DNA of 64,000 bases from Fistularia commersonii (taxonomy: Eukaryota; Chordata; Actinopteri; Syngnathiformes; Fistulariidae). Shown here in pieces: positions 1 to 11,337 of the stretch. Where the stretch lies: the NCBI GenBank assembly GCA_037954325.1, contig JBBMNZ010000082.1:186001-250000 (forward strand), read 5' to 3'. Under the pieces are notes generated by a model. The model made no database searches. It worked only from the letters and a program-made list of their open reading frames with translations, and was not told the DNA's origin. The position numbers and the translations under genes were made by a program. Position 1 is the stretch's first letter. Each line of letters opens with the position of its first letter.

Positions 1-176
1 ACAGGTTCAAAAGATATAGCCATTCCTTCAAAAAGTACTTATCTCACCGAGTTGAAGCGTTTTTGATTAGGAGTGGAAATAACTAATGAATTTCATCAAG
101 CTGGTTTCTGCTGTTGAAATATGTTGTTTAGGATATGATTCTGCACAATATATGTCAAAGTCAGTGTGATCCCATT
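1..176 (+). repeat. Representative satellite monomer
   Basis: This copy defines the monomer numbering used here (the first base of ACAGGTTC is position 1). Landmarks in the common form: GATATAGCC at 13-21, CATTCGTTC at 21-29, CTCACCGAGTTGAAGCG at 43-59, GATTAGGAGTGG at 65-76, AATGAATTTCATCAAGCTGG at 85-104, CTGCTGTTGAAATATG at 109-124, GGACATGATTCTGCAC at 131-146, and CAAATTCAGTGTAATCC near 156-172. The choice of first base and strand is arbitrary. Since 176 leaves remainder 2 on division by 3, a reading frame meets all three phases of the monomer within three copies, so long open frames cannot persist. Confidence 0.95.
86..96. other. Conserved short dyad in the monomer (ATGAA-T-TTCAT)
   Basis: A perfect inverted repeat with 5-bp arms and a single central T lies at monomer positions 86-96 and recurs in most monomers. 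Where the preceding word is CTGATGAATTTCATC (for example near 3777 and 7470) the arms extend to 6 bp. Other subtypes break it, such as those reading ATGGATTTCGTC or TTTTGAATTTCATC. Short dyads are a reported feature of several centromeric satellites; any function here is inference. Confidence 0.6.
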
Positions 177-980
177 ACAGGTTCAAAGGATATAGCCATT
201 CATTCAAAAAGGACTTATCTCACCGAGTTGGAGCGTTTTTGACTAGGAGTGGAAATAACTAATGAATTTCATCAAGCTGGTTTCTGCTGTTGAAATATGT
301 TGTTTATGACATGATTCTGCACAATATTTGTCAAATTCAGTGTAATCCCTTCATAGGTTAAAAAGATATCGCCATTCGTTCAAAAAGTACTTATCTCACC
401 GAGTTGAAGCGTTTTTGATTAGGAGTGGAAAAAACTTTTGAATTTCATCACGCTGGTTTCTGCTGTTGAAATATGTTGTTTAGGACATGATTCAGCACAA
501 TATATGTCAAATTCAGTATAATCTCATCATAGGTTCAAAATATATCGCCATTCGTTCAAAAAGTACTTATCTCAACGAGTTGAAGCGTTTTTGGATTCGG
601 AGTGGAAATAATCAATGAATTTCATCAAGCTGGTTTCTGATGTTGAAATTTGTTTTTTAGGATATGATTCTGCATAATATATATCAAATTCAGTGTAATC
701 ACATCACAGGTTCAAAAGATATAGCCATTCGTTCAAAAACTGCTTATCTTATCGGGTTGAAGCGTTTTTGATTAGGAGTGGAAATAACTAATGGATTTAA
801 TCAAGCTGGTTTCTGCTGTTGAAATATGTTGTTAAGGACATGATTCTGCACAACACATGTCAAATTCAGTGTAATCCAGCAACAAGATCAAAAGATATAG
901 CCATTCGTGCAAAAAGTGCTTATCTCACCGAGTTGAAGCAATTTTGATTAGGAGTGGCAATAACTAATGAATTTCATCAA

Positions 981-992
981 GTAGATTTCTAC
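981..992. other. Palindromic variant tag GTAGATTTCTAC, first of about 22
   Basis: In a monomer subtype, positions 100-111 read GTAGATTTCTAC in place of GCTGGTTTCTGC. The variant is a perfect inverted repeat of GTAGA and TCTAC around TT. Other copies begin at 2037, 2389, 4321, 6081, 8014, 9774, 13115, 14171, 14523, 16456, 17688, 44249, 45306, 46539, 47594, 48651, 49884, 51817, 53572, 56565 and 58500. Degenerate copies lie near 43543 and 60435. Most are linked to an upstream GTGGCAATAAC variant. I found none between 17.7 and 43.5 kb, so the tag marks family A. Confidence 0.9.
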
Positions 993-2011
993 TGTTGAAC
1001 TGTGTTGTTTAGGACATGATTCTGCACAATATATGTCAAATTCAGTGTAATCCCTTCACAAGTTCAAAAGATATAGCCATTTTTTCAAAAAGTGCTTATA
1101 TCACCAAGTTGAAGCGTTTTTGATTAGGAGTGGAAATAACTAATGAATTTCATCAAGCTGGTTTCTGCTGTTGAAATATGTTGTTTAGGACATGATTCTG
1201 CACAATATATGTCAAATTCAGTATAATCCCATCACAGGTTCAAAAGTTATAGCCATTCGATCAAAAAGTGCTTATCTCACCGAGTTGAATCGTTTTTGAT
1301 TCGGAGTGGAAAAAACTAATGAATTTCATCAAGCTGGTTTCTGACTTTTAAATATGTTGTTTAGGACATTTTTCTGCACAATATATGTCCCATTCAGTGA
1401 AATCCAATCAAAAGTTCAAAAGATATAGCTATTCGATCAAAAAGTGCTTATCTCACCGAGTTGATACGTTTTTGATTCGAGTTGGAAATAACTAATGAAT
1501 TTCATCAAGCTGGTTTCTGCTGTTGAAATATGTTGTTTATGACATGATTCTGCACAATATATGTCAAATTCAGTGTAATCCCTTCACAGGTTCAAAAGAT
1601 ATAGCCATTCGTTCAAAAAGTACTTATCTCACCGAGTTGAAGCGTTTTTGATTAGGAGTGGAAATAACAGGTGAATTTCATCAAGCTGGTTTCTGCTGTT
1701 GTAATATGTTGTTTAGGATATGATTCTGCACAATATATGTCAAATTTAGTGTAATCACATCACAGGTTCAAAAGATATAGCCATTCGTTCAAAAACTGCT
1801 TATCTTATCGGGTTGAAGCGTTTTTGATTAGGAGTGGAAATAACTAATGGATTTAATCAAGCTGGTTTCTGCTGTTGAAATATGTTGTTTAGGACATGAT
1901 TCTACACAACACATGTCAAATTCAGTGTAATCCAGCGACAAGATCAAAAGATATAGCCATTCGTTCAAAAAGTGCTTATCTCACCGAGTTGAAGCAATTT
2001 TGATTAGGAGT

Positions 2012-2715
2012 GGCAATAACTAATGAATTTCATCAAGTAGATTTCTACTGTTGAAATATGTTGTTTAGGACATGATTCTGCACAATATATGTCAAATTCA
2101 GTGTAATCCCTTCACAAGTTCAAAAGATATAGCCATTTTTTCAAAAAGTGCTTATCTCACAAAGTTGAAGCGTGTTTGTTTAGGAGTGGAAATAACTAAT
2201 GAATTTCATCAAGCTGGTTTCTGCTGTTGAAATATGTTGTTTAGGATATGATTCTGCACAATATATGTCAAAGTCAGTGTGATCCCTTCACATGTTCAAA
2301 AGATATAGCCATTCGTTCAAAAAATACTTATCTTACCGATTTGAAGCAATTTTGATTAGGAGTGGCAATAACTAATGAATTTCATCAAGTAGATTTCTAC
2401 TGTTGAAATATGTTGTTTAGGACATGATTCTGCACAATATATGTCAAATTCAGTGTAATCCCTTCACAAGTTCAAAAGATATAGCCATTTTTTCAAAAAG
2501 TGCTTATCTCACAAAGTTGAAGCGTGTTTGATTAGGAGTGGAAATAACTAATGAATTTCATCAAGCTGGTTTCTGCTGTTGAAATATGTTGTTTAGGATA
2601 TGATTCTGCACAATATATGTCAAAGTCAGTGTGATCCCTTCACATGTTCAAAAGATATAGCCATTCGTTCAAAAAATACTTATCTTACCGATTTGAAGCG
2701 TTTTTGATTAGGAGT
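2012..2715 (+). repeat. Tandem duplication of a two-monomer unit (2 x 352 bp)
   Basis: The 352-bp dimer from 2012 is repeated from 2364. Both copies run through GTAGATTTCTAC, CATTTTTTCAAAAAG, CACAAAGTTGAAGCG, the AAAGTCAGTGTGATCC type and ATACTTATCTTACCG. The same doubled dimer lies near 14146-14850 in the 12-kb copy. The equivalent regions at 6056, 9749, 46.5 kb and 49.9 kb carry it once, and near 51.8 kb even the second monomer is missing. This is a recent whole-monomer gain by unequal exchange. Confidence 0.85.
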
Positions 2716-5700
2716 GGAAATAACTAATGAATTTCATCAAGCTGGTTTCTGCTGTTGAAATATGTTGTTTAGGATATGATTCTGCACAATATATGTCAAA
2801 GTCAGTGTGATCCCATTACAGGTTCATAGGATATAGCTATTCGTTCAAAAAGTATTTATCTCCACGAGTTGAAGCGTTTTTGATTAGGAGTGGAAATAAC
2901 TAATGAATTTCTACAAACTGGTTTCTGCTGTTGAAATATATTGTTTAGGACATGATTCTGCACAATATATGTCAAATTCAGTGTAATCCCTTCACAAGTT
3001 CAAAAGATATAGCCATTTGTTCAAAAAGTACTTATCTCACCGAGTTGAAGCGTTTTTGATTAGGAGTGGAAAAAACTTTTGAATTTCATCAAGCTGGTTT
3101 CTGCTGTTGAAATATGTTTTTTAGGATATGATTCTGCACAATATATGTCAAATTTAGTGTAATCACATCACAGGTTCAAAGATATAGCCATTCGTTCAAA
3201 AACTGCTTATCTTATCAGGTTGAAGCGTTTTTGATTAGGAGTGGAAATAACTGATGGATTTCGTCAAGCTGGTTTCTGCTGTTGAAATATGTTGTTTAGG
3301 ACATGATTCTGCAAAACACATGTCAAATTCAGTGTAATCCAGCGATAAGATCAAAAGATATAGCCATTCGTCATAAAAGTGCTTATCCCACTGAGTTGAA
3401 GCGTTTTTGATTCGGAGTGGAAATAACTAATGAATTACGTCAAGCTGGTTTCTGCTGTTGAAATATGTTGTTAGGTAAAGATTCTGCACAATATATGTCA
3501 TATCCAGAGATATACCATCAAAAGTCAAAAAGATATAGCCATTCGTTCAAAAAGTGCTTAACTCACCGAGTTGAGACATTTCTGATTAGGAGTGGAAATA
3601 ACTTTTGAATTTCATCAAGCTGGTTTCTGTTGTTGAAATATGTTGTTTAGGACATGATTCTGCACAATATATGTCAAATTCGTGTGAGCCCATTACAGGT
3701 TGAAAGGATATAGCCATTCGTTGAAAACGTGCTTATGAGACTGAGTTGAAGCGTTTTTGATTAGGAGTGCAAATAGCTGATGAATTTCATCAAGCTGGTT
3801 CCTGCTGTTGAAATATGTTGTTTAGGACATGGTTCTGCACAAAATATATCAAATTCAGTATAATCCAGCGACAAGTTCAAAAGATATTGCCATTCTATCA
3901 AAAAGTGCTTATCTCACCGAGTTGAAGCATTTTTGATTCGGAGTGGAAATAATCAATGAATTTCATCTCGCTGGTTTTTGCTGTTGAAATATGTTGTTTA
4001 GGACATGAATATGCACAATATATGTCAAATTCAGTGTCATCCCTTCACATGTTCAAAAGATATAGCCATTCGTTAAAAACTCTTTATCTTATCGGGTTGA
4101 AGCGTTTTTGATTGAGAGTGGAAATAACTAATGGATTTAATCAAGCTGGTTTCTGCTGTTGAAATATGTTGTTTAGGACATGATTCTGCACAACACATGT
4201 CAAATTCAGTGTAATCCAGCGACAAGATCAAAAGATATAGCCATTCATGCAGAAAGTGCTTATCTCACCGAGTTGAAGCAATTATGATTAGGAGTGGCAA
4301 TAACTAATGAATTTCATCAAGTAGATTTCTACTGTTGAAATATGTTGTTTAGGACATGATTCTGCACAATATATGTCAAATTCAGTGTAATTCCTTCACA
4401 AGTTCAAAAGATATAGCCATTCGTTCAAAAAGTGCTTATCTCACCGAGTTGAAGCGTTTTTGATTAGGAGTGGAAATAACTTTTGAATTTCATCAAGCTG
4501 GTTTTTGCTGTTGAAATATGTTGTTTAGAACATGTTTCTGCACAATATATGTCAAATTCAGTGTAATCCCTTCATAGGTTCAAAAGATATCGCCAGTCGT
4601 TCCAAAAGAATTTATCTCACCGAGTTGAAGCGTGTTTGATTAGGAGTGGAAATAACTAATGATTTTCTACAAGCTGGTTTCTGCTGTTGAAATATGTTGT
4701 TTCGGACATGATTCTGCACAATATATGTCAAATTCAGTGTAATCCCTTCACAAGTTCAAAAGATATAGCCATTTGTTAAAAAAGTACTTATCTCACCGAG
4801 TTGAAGCGTTTTTGATTAGGAGTGGAAATAACTTTTGAATTTCATCAAGCTGGTTTCTGCTGTTGAAATATGTTGTTTAGAACATGTTTCTGCACAATAT
4901 ATGTCAAATTCAGTGTAATCCCTTCTTAGGTCCAAAAGATATCGCCAGTCGTTCCAAAAGAACTTATCTCACCGAGGTGAGGCGTTTTTGATTCGGAGTG
5001 GAAATAACCAATGAATTTCATCAAGCTGATTTCTGCTGTTGAAATATGTTTTTTAGGATATGATTCTGCACAATAAATGTCAAATGTAGTGTAATCACAT
5101 CACAGGTTCAAAAGATATAACCATTCGTTCAAAAACTGCTTATCTCATCGGGTTGAAGCGTTTTTGATTAGGAGTGGAAATAACTGATGGATTTCGTCAA
5201 GCTGGTTTCTGCTGTTGAAATATGTTGTTTAGGACATGATTCTGCAAAACACATATCAAATTCAGTGTAATCCAGCGATAAGATCAAAAGATATAGCCAT
5301 TCGTCATAAAAGTGCTTATCTCACCGAGTTGAAGCGTTTTTGATTCGGAGTGGAAATAACCAATGAATTTCATCAAGCTGGTTTCTGCTGTTGAAATATG
5401 TTTTTTAGGATATGATTCTTCACAATATATGTCTAATTCAGTGTAATCACATCACAGGTTCAAAAGATATAGCCATTCGTTCAAAAACTCCTTATCTTAT
5501 CGGGTTGAAGCGTTTTTGATTAGGAGTGGAAATAACTGATGGATTTCGTCAAGCTGGTTTCTGCTGTTGAAATATGTTTTTTAGGACATGATTTTGCACA
5601 ATATATGTCAAATTCAGTGTAATCCAGCGATAAGATCAAAAGATATAGCCATTCGTCATAAAAGTGCTTATCTCACCGAGTTGAAGCGTTTTTGATTAGG

Positions 5701-6055
5701 AGTGGAAATAACTTTTGAATTTCATCAATCTGGTTTCTGCTGTTGAAATATTTTGTTTAGAACATGTTTCTGCACAATATATGTCAAATTCAGTGTAATC
5801 CCTACATAGGTTCAAAAGATATCGCCAGTCGTTCCAAAAGAACTTATCTCCCCGAGTTGAGGCGTTTTTGATTCGGAGTGGAAATAACCAATGAATTTCA
5901 TCAAGCTGGTTTCTGCTGTTGAAATATGTTTTTTAGGATATGATTCTGCACAATATATGTCAAATTTAGTGTAATCACATCACAGGATCAAAAGATATAG
6001 CCATTCGTTCAAAAACTGCTTATCTCACCGAGTTGAATCGTTTTTGATTCGGAGT
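2364..6055 (+). repeat. Higher-order repeat A21, copy 1 (21 monomers, ~3692 bp)
   Basis: Starts within the GTGGCAATAAC monomer at 2364; the same point returns at 6056 and 9749. The unit contains the marker GGTTCATAGG at 2821 and the ATATCCAGAGATATACC-type monomer near 3500. It ends in a monomer reading GAATCGTTTTTGATTCGG, fused directly to the next GTGGCAATAAC. Comparison with the 28-monomer unit at 52073 shows the fusion skips seven monomers: the same two landmarks are 1236 bp apart at 55305-56541. Confidence 0.88.
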
Positions 6056-9000
6056 GGCAATAACTAATGAATTTCATCAAGTAGATTTCTACTGTTGAAA
6101 TATGTTGTTTAGGACATGATTCTGCACAATATATGTCAAATTCAGTGTAATCCCTTCACAAGTTCAAAAGATATAGCCATTTTTTCAAAAAGTGCTTATC
6201 TCACAAAGTTGAAGCGTGTTTGATTAGGAGTGGAAATAACTAATGAATTTCATCAAGCTGGTTTCTGCTGTTGAAATATGTTGTTTAGGATATGATTCTG
6301 CACAATATATGTCAAAGTCAGTGTGATCCCTTCATATGTTCAAAAGATATAGCCATTCGTTCAAAAAATACTTATCTTACCGATTTGAAGCGTTTTTGAT
6401 TAGGAGTGGAAATAACTAATGAATTTCATCAAGCTGGTTTCTGCTGTTGAAATATGTTGTTTAGGATATGATTCTGCACAATATATGTCAAAGTCAGTGT
6501 GATCCCATTACAGGTTCATAGGATATAGCTATTCGTTCAAAAAGTATTTATCTCCACGAGTTGAAGCGTTTTTGATTAGGAGTGGAAATAACTAATGAAT
6601 TTCTACAAACTGGTTTCTGCTGTTGAAATATATTGTTTAGGACATGATTCTGCACAATATATGTCAAATTCAGTGTAATCCCTTCACAAGTTCAAAAGAT
6701 ATAGCCATTTGTTCAAAAAGTACTTATCTCACCGAGTTGAAGCGTTTTTGATTAGGAGTGGAAAAAACTTTTGAATTTCATCAAGCTGGTTTCTGCTGTT
6801 GAAATATGTTTTTTAGGATATGATTCTGCACAATATATGTCAAATTTAGTGTAATCACATCACAGGTTCAAAGATATAGCCATTCGTTCAAAAACTGCTT
6901 ATCTTATCAGGTTGAAGCGTTTTTGATTAGGAGTGGAAATAACTGATGGATTTCGTCAAGCTGGTTTCTGCTGTTGAAATATGTTGTTTAGGACATGATT
7001 CTGCAAAACACATGTCAAATTCAGTGTAATCCAGCGATAAGATCAAAAGATATAGCCATTCGTCATAAAAGTGCTTATCCCACTGAGTTGAAGCGTTTTT
7101 GATTCGGAGTGGAAATAACTAATGAATTACGTCAAGCTGGTTTCTGCTGTTGAAATATGTTGTTAGGTAAAGATTCTGCACAATATATGTCATATCCAGA
7201 GATATACCATCAAAAGTCAAAAAGATATAGCCATTCGTTCAAAAAGTGCTTAACTCACCGAGTTGAGACATTTCTGATTAGGAGTGGAAATAACTTTTGA
7301 ATTTCATCAAGCTGGTTTCTGTTGTTGAAATATGTTGTTTAGGACATGATTCTGCACAATATATGTCAAATTCGTGTGAGCCCATTACAGGTTTAAAGGA
7401 TATAGCCATTCGTTGAAAACGTGCTTATGAGACTGAGTTGAAGCGTTTTTGATTAGGAGTGCAAATAGCTGATGAATTTCATCAAGCTGGTTCCTGCTGT
7501 TGAAATATGTTGTTTAGGACATGGTTCTGCACAAAATATATCAAATTCAGTATAATCCAGCGACAAGTTCAAAAGATATTGCCATTCTATCAAAAAGTGC
7601 TTATCTCACCGAGTTGAAGCATTTTTGATTCGGAGTGGAAATAATCAATGAATTTCATCTCGCTGGTTTTTGCTGTTGAAATATGTTGTTTAGGACATGA
7701 ATATGCACAATATATGTCAAATTCAGTGTCATCCCTTCACATGTTCAAAAGATATAGCCATTCGTTCAAAAACTCTTTATCTTATCGGGTTGAAGCGTTT
7801 TTGATTGAGAGTGGAAATAACTAATGGATTTAATCAAGCTGGTTTCTGCTGTTGAAATATGTTGTTTAGGACATGATTCTGCACAACACATGTCAAATTC
7901 AGTGTAATCCAGCGACAAGATCAAAAGATATAGCCATTCATGCAGAAAGTGCTTATCTCACCGAGTTGAAGCAATTATGATTAGGAGTGGCAATAACTAA
8001 TGAATTTCATCAAGTAGATTTCTACTGTTGAAATATGTTGTTTAGGACATGATTCTGCACAATATATGTCAAATTCAGTGTAATTCCTTCACAAGTTCAA
8101 AAGATATAGCCATTCGTTCAAAAAGTGCTTATCTCACCGAGTTGAAGCGTTTTTGATTAGGAGTGGAAATAACTTTTGAATTTCATCAAGCTGGTTTTTG
8201 CTGTTGAAATATGTTGTTTAGAACATGTTTCTGCACAATATATGTCAAATTCAGTGTAATCCCTTCATAGGTTCAAAAGATATCGCCAGTCGTTCCAAAA
8301 GAATTTATCTCACCGAGTTGAAGCGTGTTTGATTAGGAGTGGAAATAACTAATGATTTTCTACAAGCTGGTTTCTGCTGTTGAAATATGTTGTTTCGGAC
8401 ATGATTCTGCACAATATATGTCAAATTCAGTGTAATCCCTTCACAAGTTCAAAAGATATAGCCATTTGTTAAAAAAGTACTTATCTCACCGAGTTGAAGC
8501 GTTTTTGATTAGGAGTGGAAATAACTTTTGAATTTCATCAAGCTGGTTTCTGCTGTTGAAATATGTTGTTTAGAACATGTTTCTGCACAATATATGTCAA
8601 ATTCAGTGTAATCCCTTCTTAGGTCCAAAAGATATCGCCAGTCGTTCCAAAAGAACTTATCTCACCGAGGTGAGGCGTTTTTGATTCGGAGTGGAAATAA
8701 CCAATGAATTTCATCAAGCTGATTTCTGCTGTTGAAATATGTTTTTTAGGATATGATTCTGCACAATAAATGTCAAATGTAGTGTAATCACATCACAGGT
8801 TCAAAAGATATAACCATTCGTTCAAAAACTGCTTATCTCATCGGGTTGAAGCGTTTTTGATTAGGAGTGGAAATAACTGATGGATTTCGTCAAGCTGGTT
8901 TCTGCTGTTGAAATATGTTGTTTAGGACATGATTCTGCAAAACACATATCAAATTCAGTGTAATCCAGCGATAAGATCAAAAGATATAGCCATTCGTCAT

Positions 9001-9748
9001 AAAAGTGCTTATCTCACCGAGTTGAAGCGTTTTTGATTCGGAGTGGAAATAACCAATGAATTTCATCAAGCTGGTTTCTGCTGTTGAAATATGTTTTTTA
9101 GGATATGATTCTTCACAATATATGTCTAATTCAGTGTAATCACATCACAGGTTCAAAAGATATAGCCATTCGTTCAAAAACTCCTTATCTTATCGGGTTG
9201 AAGCGTTTTTGATTAGGAGTGGAAATAACTGATGGATTTCGTCAAGCTGGTTTCTGCTGTTGAAATATGTTTTTTAGGACATGATTTTGCACAATATATG
9301 TCAAATTCAGTGTAATCCAGCGATAAGATCAAAAGATATAGCCATTCGTCATAAAAGTGCTTATCTCACCGAGTTGAAGCGTTTTTGATTAGGAGTGGAA
9401 ATAACTTTTGAATTTCATCAATCTGGTTTCTGCTGTTGAAATATTTTGTTTAGAACATGTTTCTGCACAATATATGTCAAATTCAGTGTAATCCCTACAT
9501 AGGTTCAAAAGATATCGCCAGTCGTTCCAAAAGAACTTATCTCCCCGAGTTGAGGCGTTTTTGATTCGGAGTGGAAATAACCAATGAATTTCATCAAGCT
9601 GGTTTCTGCTGTTGAAATATGTTTTTTAGGATATGATTCTGCACAATATATGTCAAATTTAGTGTAATCACATCACAGGATCAAAAGATATAGCCATTCG
9701 TTCAAAAACTGCTTATCTCACCGAGTTGAATCGTTTTTGATTCGGAGT
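6056..9748 (+). repeat. Higher-order repeat A21, copy 2 (3693 bp)
   Basis: Follows copy 1 with all monomer subtypes in the same order. I saw only scattered differences: CCCTTCATATG near 6328 against CCCTTCACATG, GGTTTAAAGG near 7390 against GGTTGAAAGG, and one base restored near 7766. The junction structure at 9746 is the same as at 6053, so the seven-monomer-deleted unit has itself been amplified. Confidence 0.88.
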
Positions 9749-11337
9749 GGCAATAACTAATGAATTTCATCAAGTAGATTTCTACTGTTGAAATATGTTG
9801 TTTAGGACATGATTCTGCACAATATATGTCAAATTCAGTGTAATCCCTTCACAAGTTCAAAAGATATAGCCATTTTTTCAAAAAGTGCTTATCTCACAAA
9901 GTTGAAGCGTGTTTGATTAGGAGTGGAAATAACTAATGAATTTCATCAAGCTGGTTTCTGCTGTTGAAATATGTTGTTTAGGATATGATTCTGCACAATA
10001 TATGTCAAAGTCAGTGTGATCCCTTCACATGTTCAAAAGATATAGCCATTCGTTCAAAAAATACTTATCTTACCGATTTGAAGCGTTTTTGATTAGGAGT
10101 GGAAATAACTAATGAATTTCATCAAGCTGGTTTCTGCTGTTGAAATATGTTGTTTAGGATATGATTCAGCACAATATATGTCAAAGTCAGTGTGATCCCA
10201 TTACAGGTTCATAGGATATAGCTATTCGTTCAAAAAGTATTTATCTCCACGAGTTGAAGCGTTTTTGATTAGGAGTGGAAATAACTAATGAATTTCTACA
10301 AACTGGTTTCTGCTGTTGAAATATATTGTTTAGGACATGATTCTGCACAATATATGTCAAATTCAGTGTAATCCCTTCACAAGTTCAAAAGATATAGCCA
10401 TTTGTTCAAAAAGTACTTATCTCACCGAGTTGAAGCGTTTTTGATTAGGAGTGGAAAAAACTTTTGAATTTCATCAAGCTGGTTTCTGTTGTTGAAATAT
10501 GTTTTTTAGGATATGATTCTGCACAATATATGTCAAATTTAGTGTAATCACATCACAGGTTCAAAGATATAGCCCTTCGTTCAAAAACTGCTTATCTTAT
10601 CAGGTTGAAGCGTTTTTGATTAGGAGTGGAAATAACTGATGGATTTCGTCAAGCTGGTTTCTGCTGTTGAAATATGTTGTTTAGGACATGATTCTGCAAA
10701 ACACATGTCAAATTCAGTGTAATCCAGCGATAAGATCAAAAGATATAGCCATTCGTCATAAAAGTGCTTATCCCACTGAGTTGAAGCGTTTTTGATTCGG
10801 AGTGGAAATAACTAATGAATTACGTCAAGCTGGTTTCTGCTGTTGAAATATGTTGTTAGGTAAAGATTCTGCACAATATATGTCATATCCAGAGATATAC
10901 CATCAAAAGTCAAAAAGATATAGCCATTCGTTCAAAAAGTGCTTAACTCACCGAGTTGAGACATTTCTGATTAGGAGTGGAAATAACTTTTGAATTTCAT
11001 CAAGCTGGTTTCTGTTGTTGAAATATGTTGTTTAGGACATGATTCTGCACAATATATGTCAAATTCGTGTGAGCCCATTACAGGTTTAAAGGATATAGCC
11101 ATTCGTTGAAAACGTGCTTATGAGACTGAGTTGAAGCGTTTTTGATTAGGAGTGCAAATAGCTGATGAATTTCATCAAGCTGGTTCCTGCTGTTGAAATA
11201 TGTTGTTTAGGACATGGTTCTGCACAAAATATATCAAATTCAGTATAATCCAGCGACAAGTTCAAAAGATATTGCCATTCTATCAAAAAGTGCTTATCTC
11301 ACCGAGTTGAAGCATTTTTGATTCGGAGTGGAAATAA
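9749..11337 (+). repeat. Higher-order repeat A21, copy 3 (partial, ~9 monomers)
   Basis: Matches the start of copies 1 and 2, including GGTTCATAGG at 10206, then departs at 11338, where GTGGAAATAAC replaces the GTGGAAATAATC expected from 7639. It shares GGTTTAAAGG near 11083 with copy 2, so copies 2 and 3 are closer to each other than to copy 1 at that site. Its own changes include GATTCAGCAC near 10165. Confidence 0.85.

Larger units (their letters stand above)
1..6055 (+). repeat. Family A block, duplicated at 12135-18187
   Basis: About 34 monomers that recur almost base for base starting at 12135 (offset 12134-12135). The match covers distinctive words such as GGTTAAAAAGATATCGCC at 355, the TCCCATTCAGTGAAATCC type near 1388, the dimer at 2012-2715 and GGTTCATAGG at 2821. 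The copies part at about 6055: this one continues with GTGGCAATAAC and the 12-kb copy with GTGGAAAAAAC. Differences seen include a single-base deletion near 4075 and GACATTTTTCTGC against GACATAATTCTGC near 1370. The window may start inside a larger duplicated unit. Confidence 0.88.

Noticed and set aside
147..156. TATA-like words (AATATATG, GATATAG) as promoters
   Set aside because: They are part of every monomer, with no associated gene, start signal or unique context. Satellite transcription is possible but cannot be inferred from these words.
984..1000. Likeness to the Cas12a CRISPR direct repeat (ATTTCTACTGTTG)
   Set aside because: The word matches the core of a Cas12a repeat, but the downstream GTAGAT needed for the crRNA stem is absent (GAAA or GAAC follows). 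The GTAGA arm lies upstream instead. There are no spacers of unique sequence and no cas genes, and the setting is a eukaryotic satellite. Coincidence.
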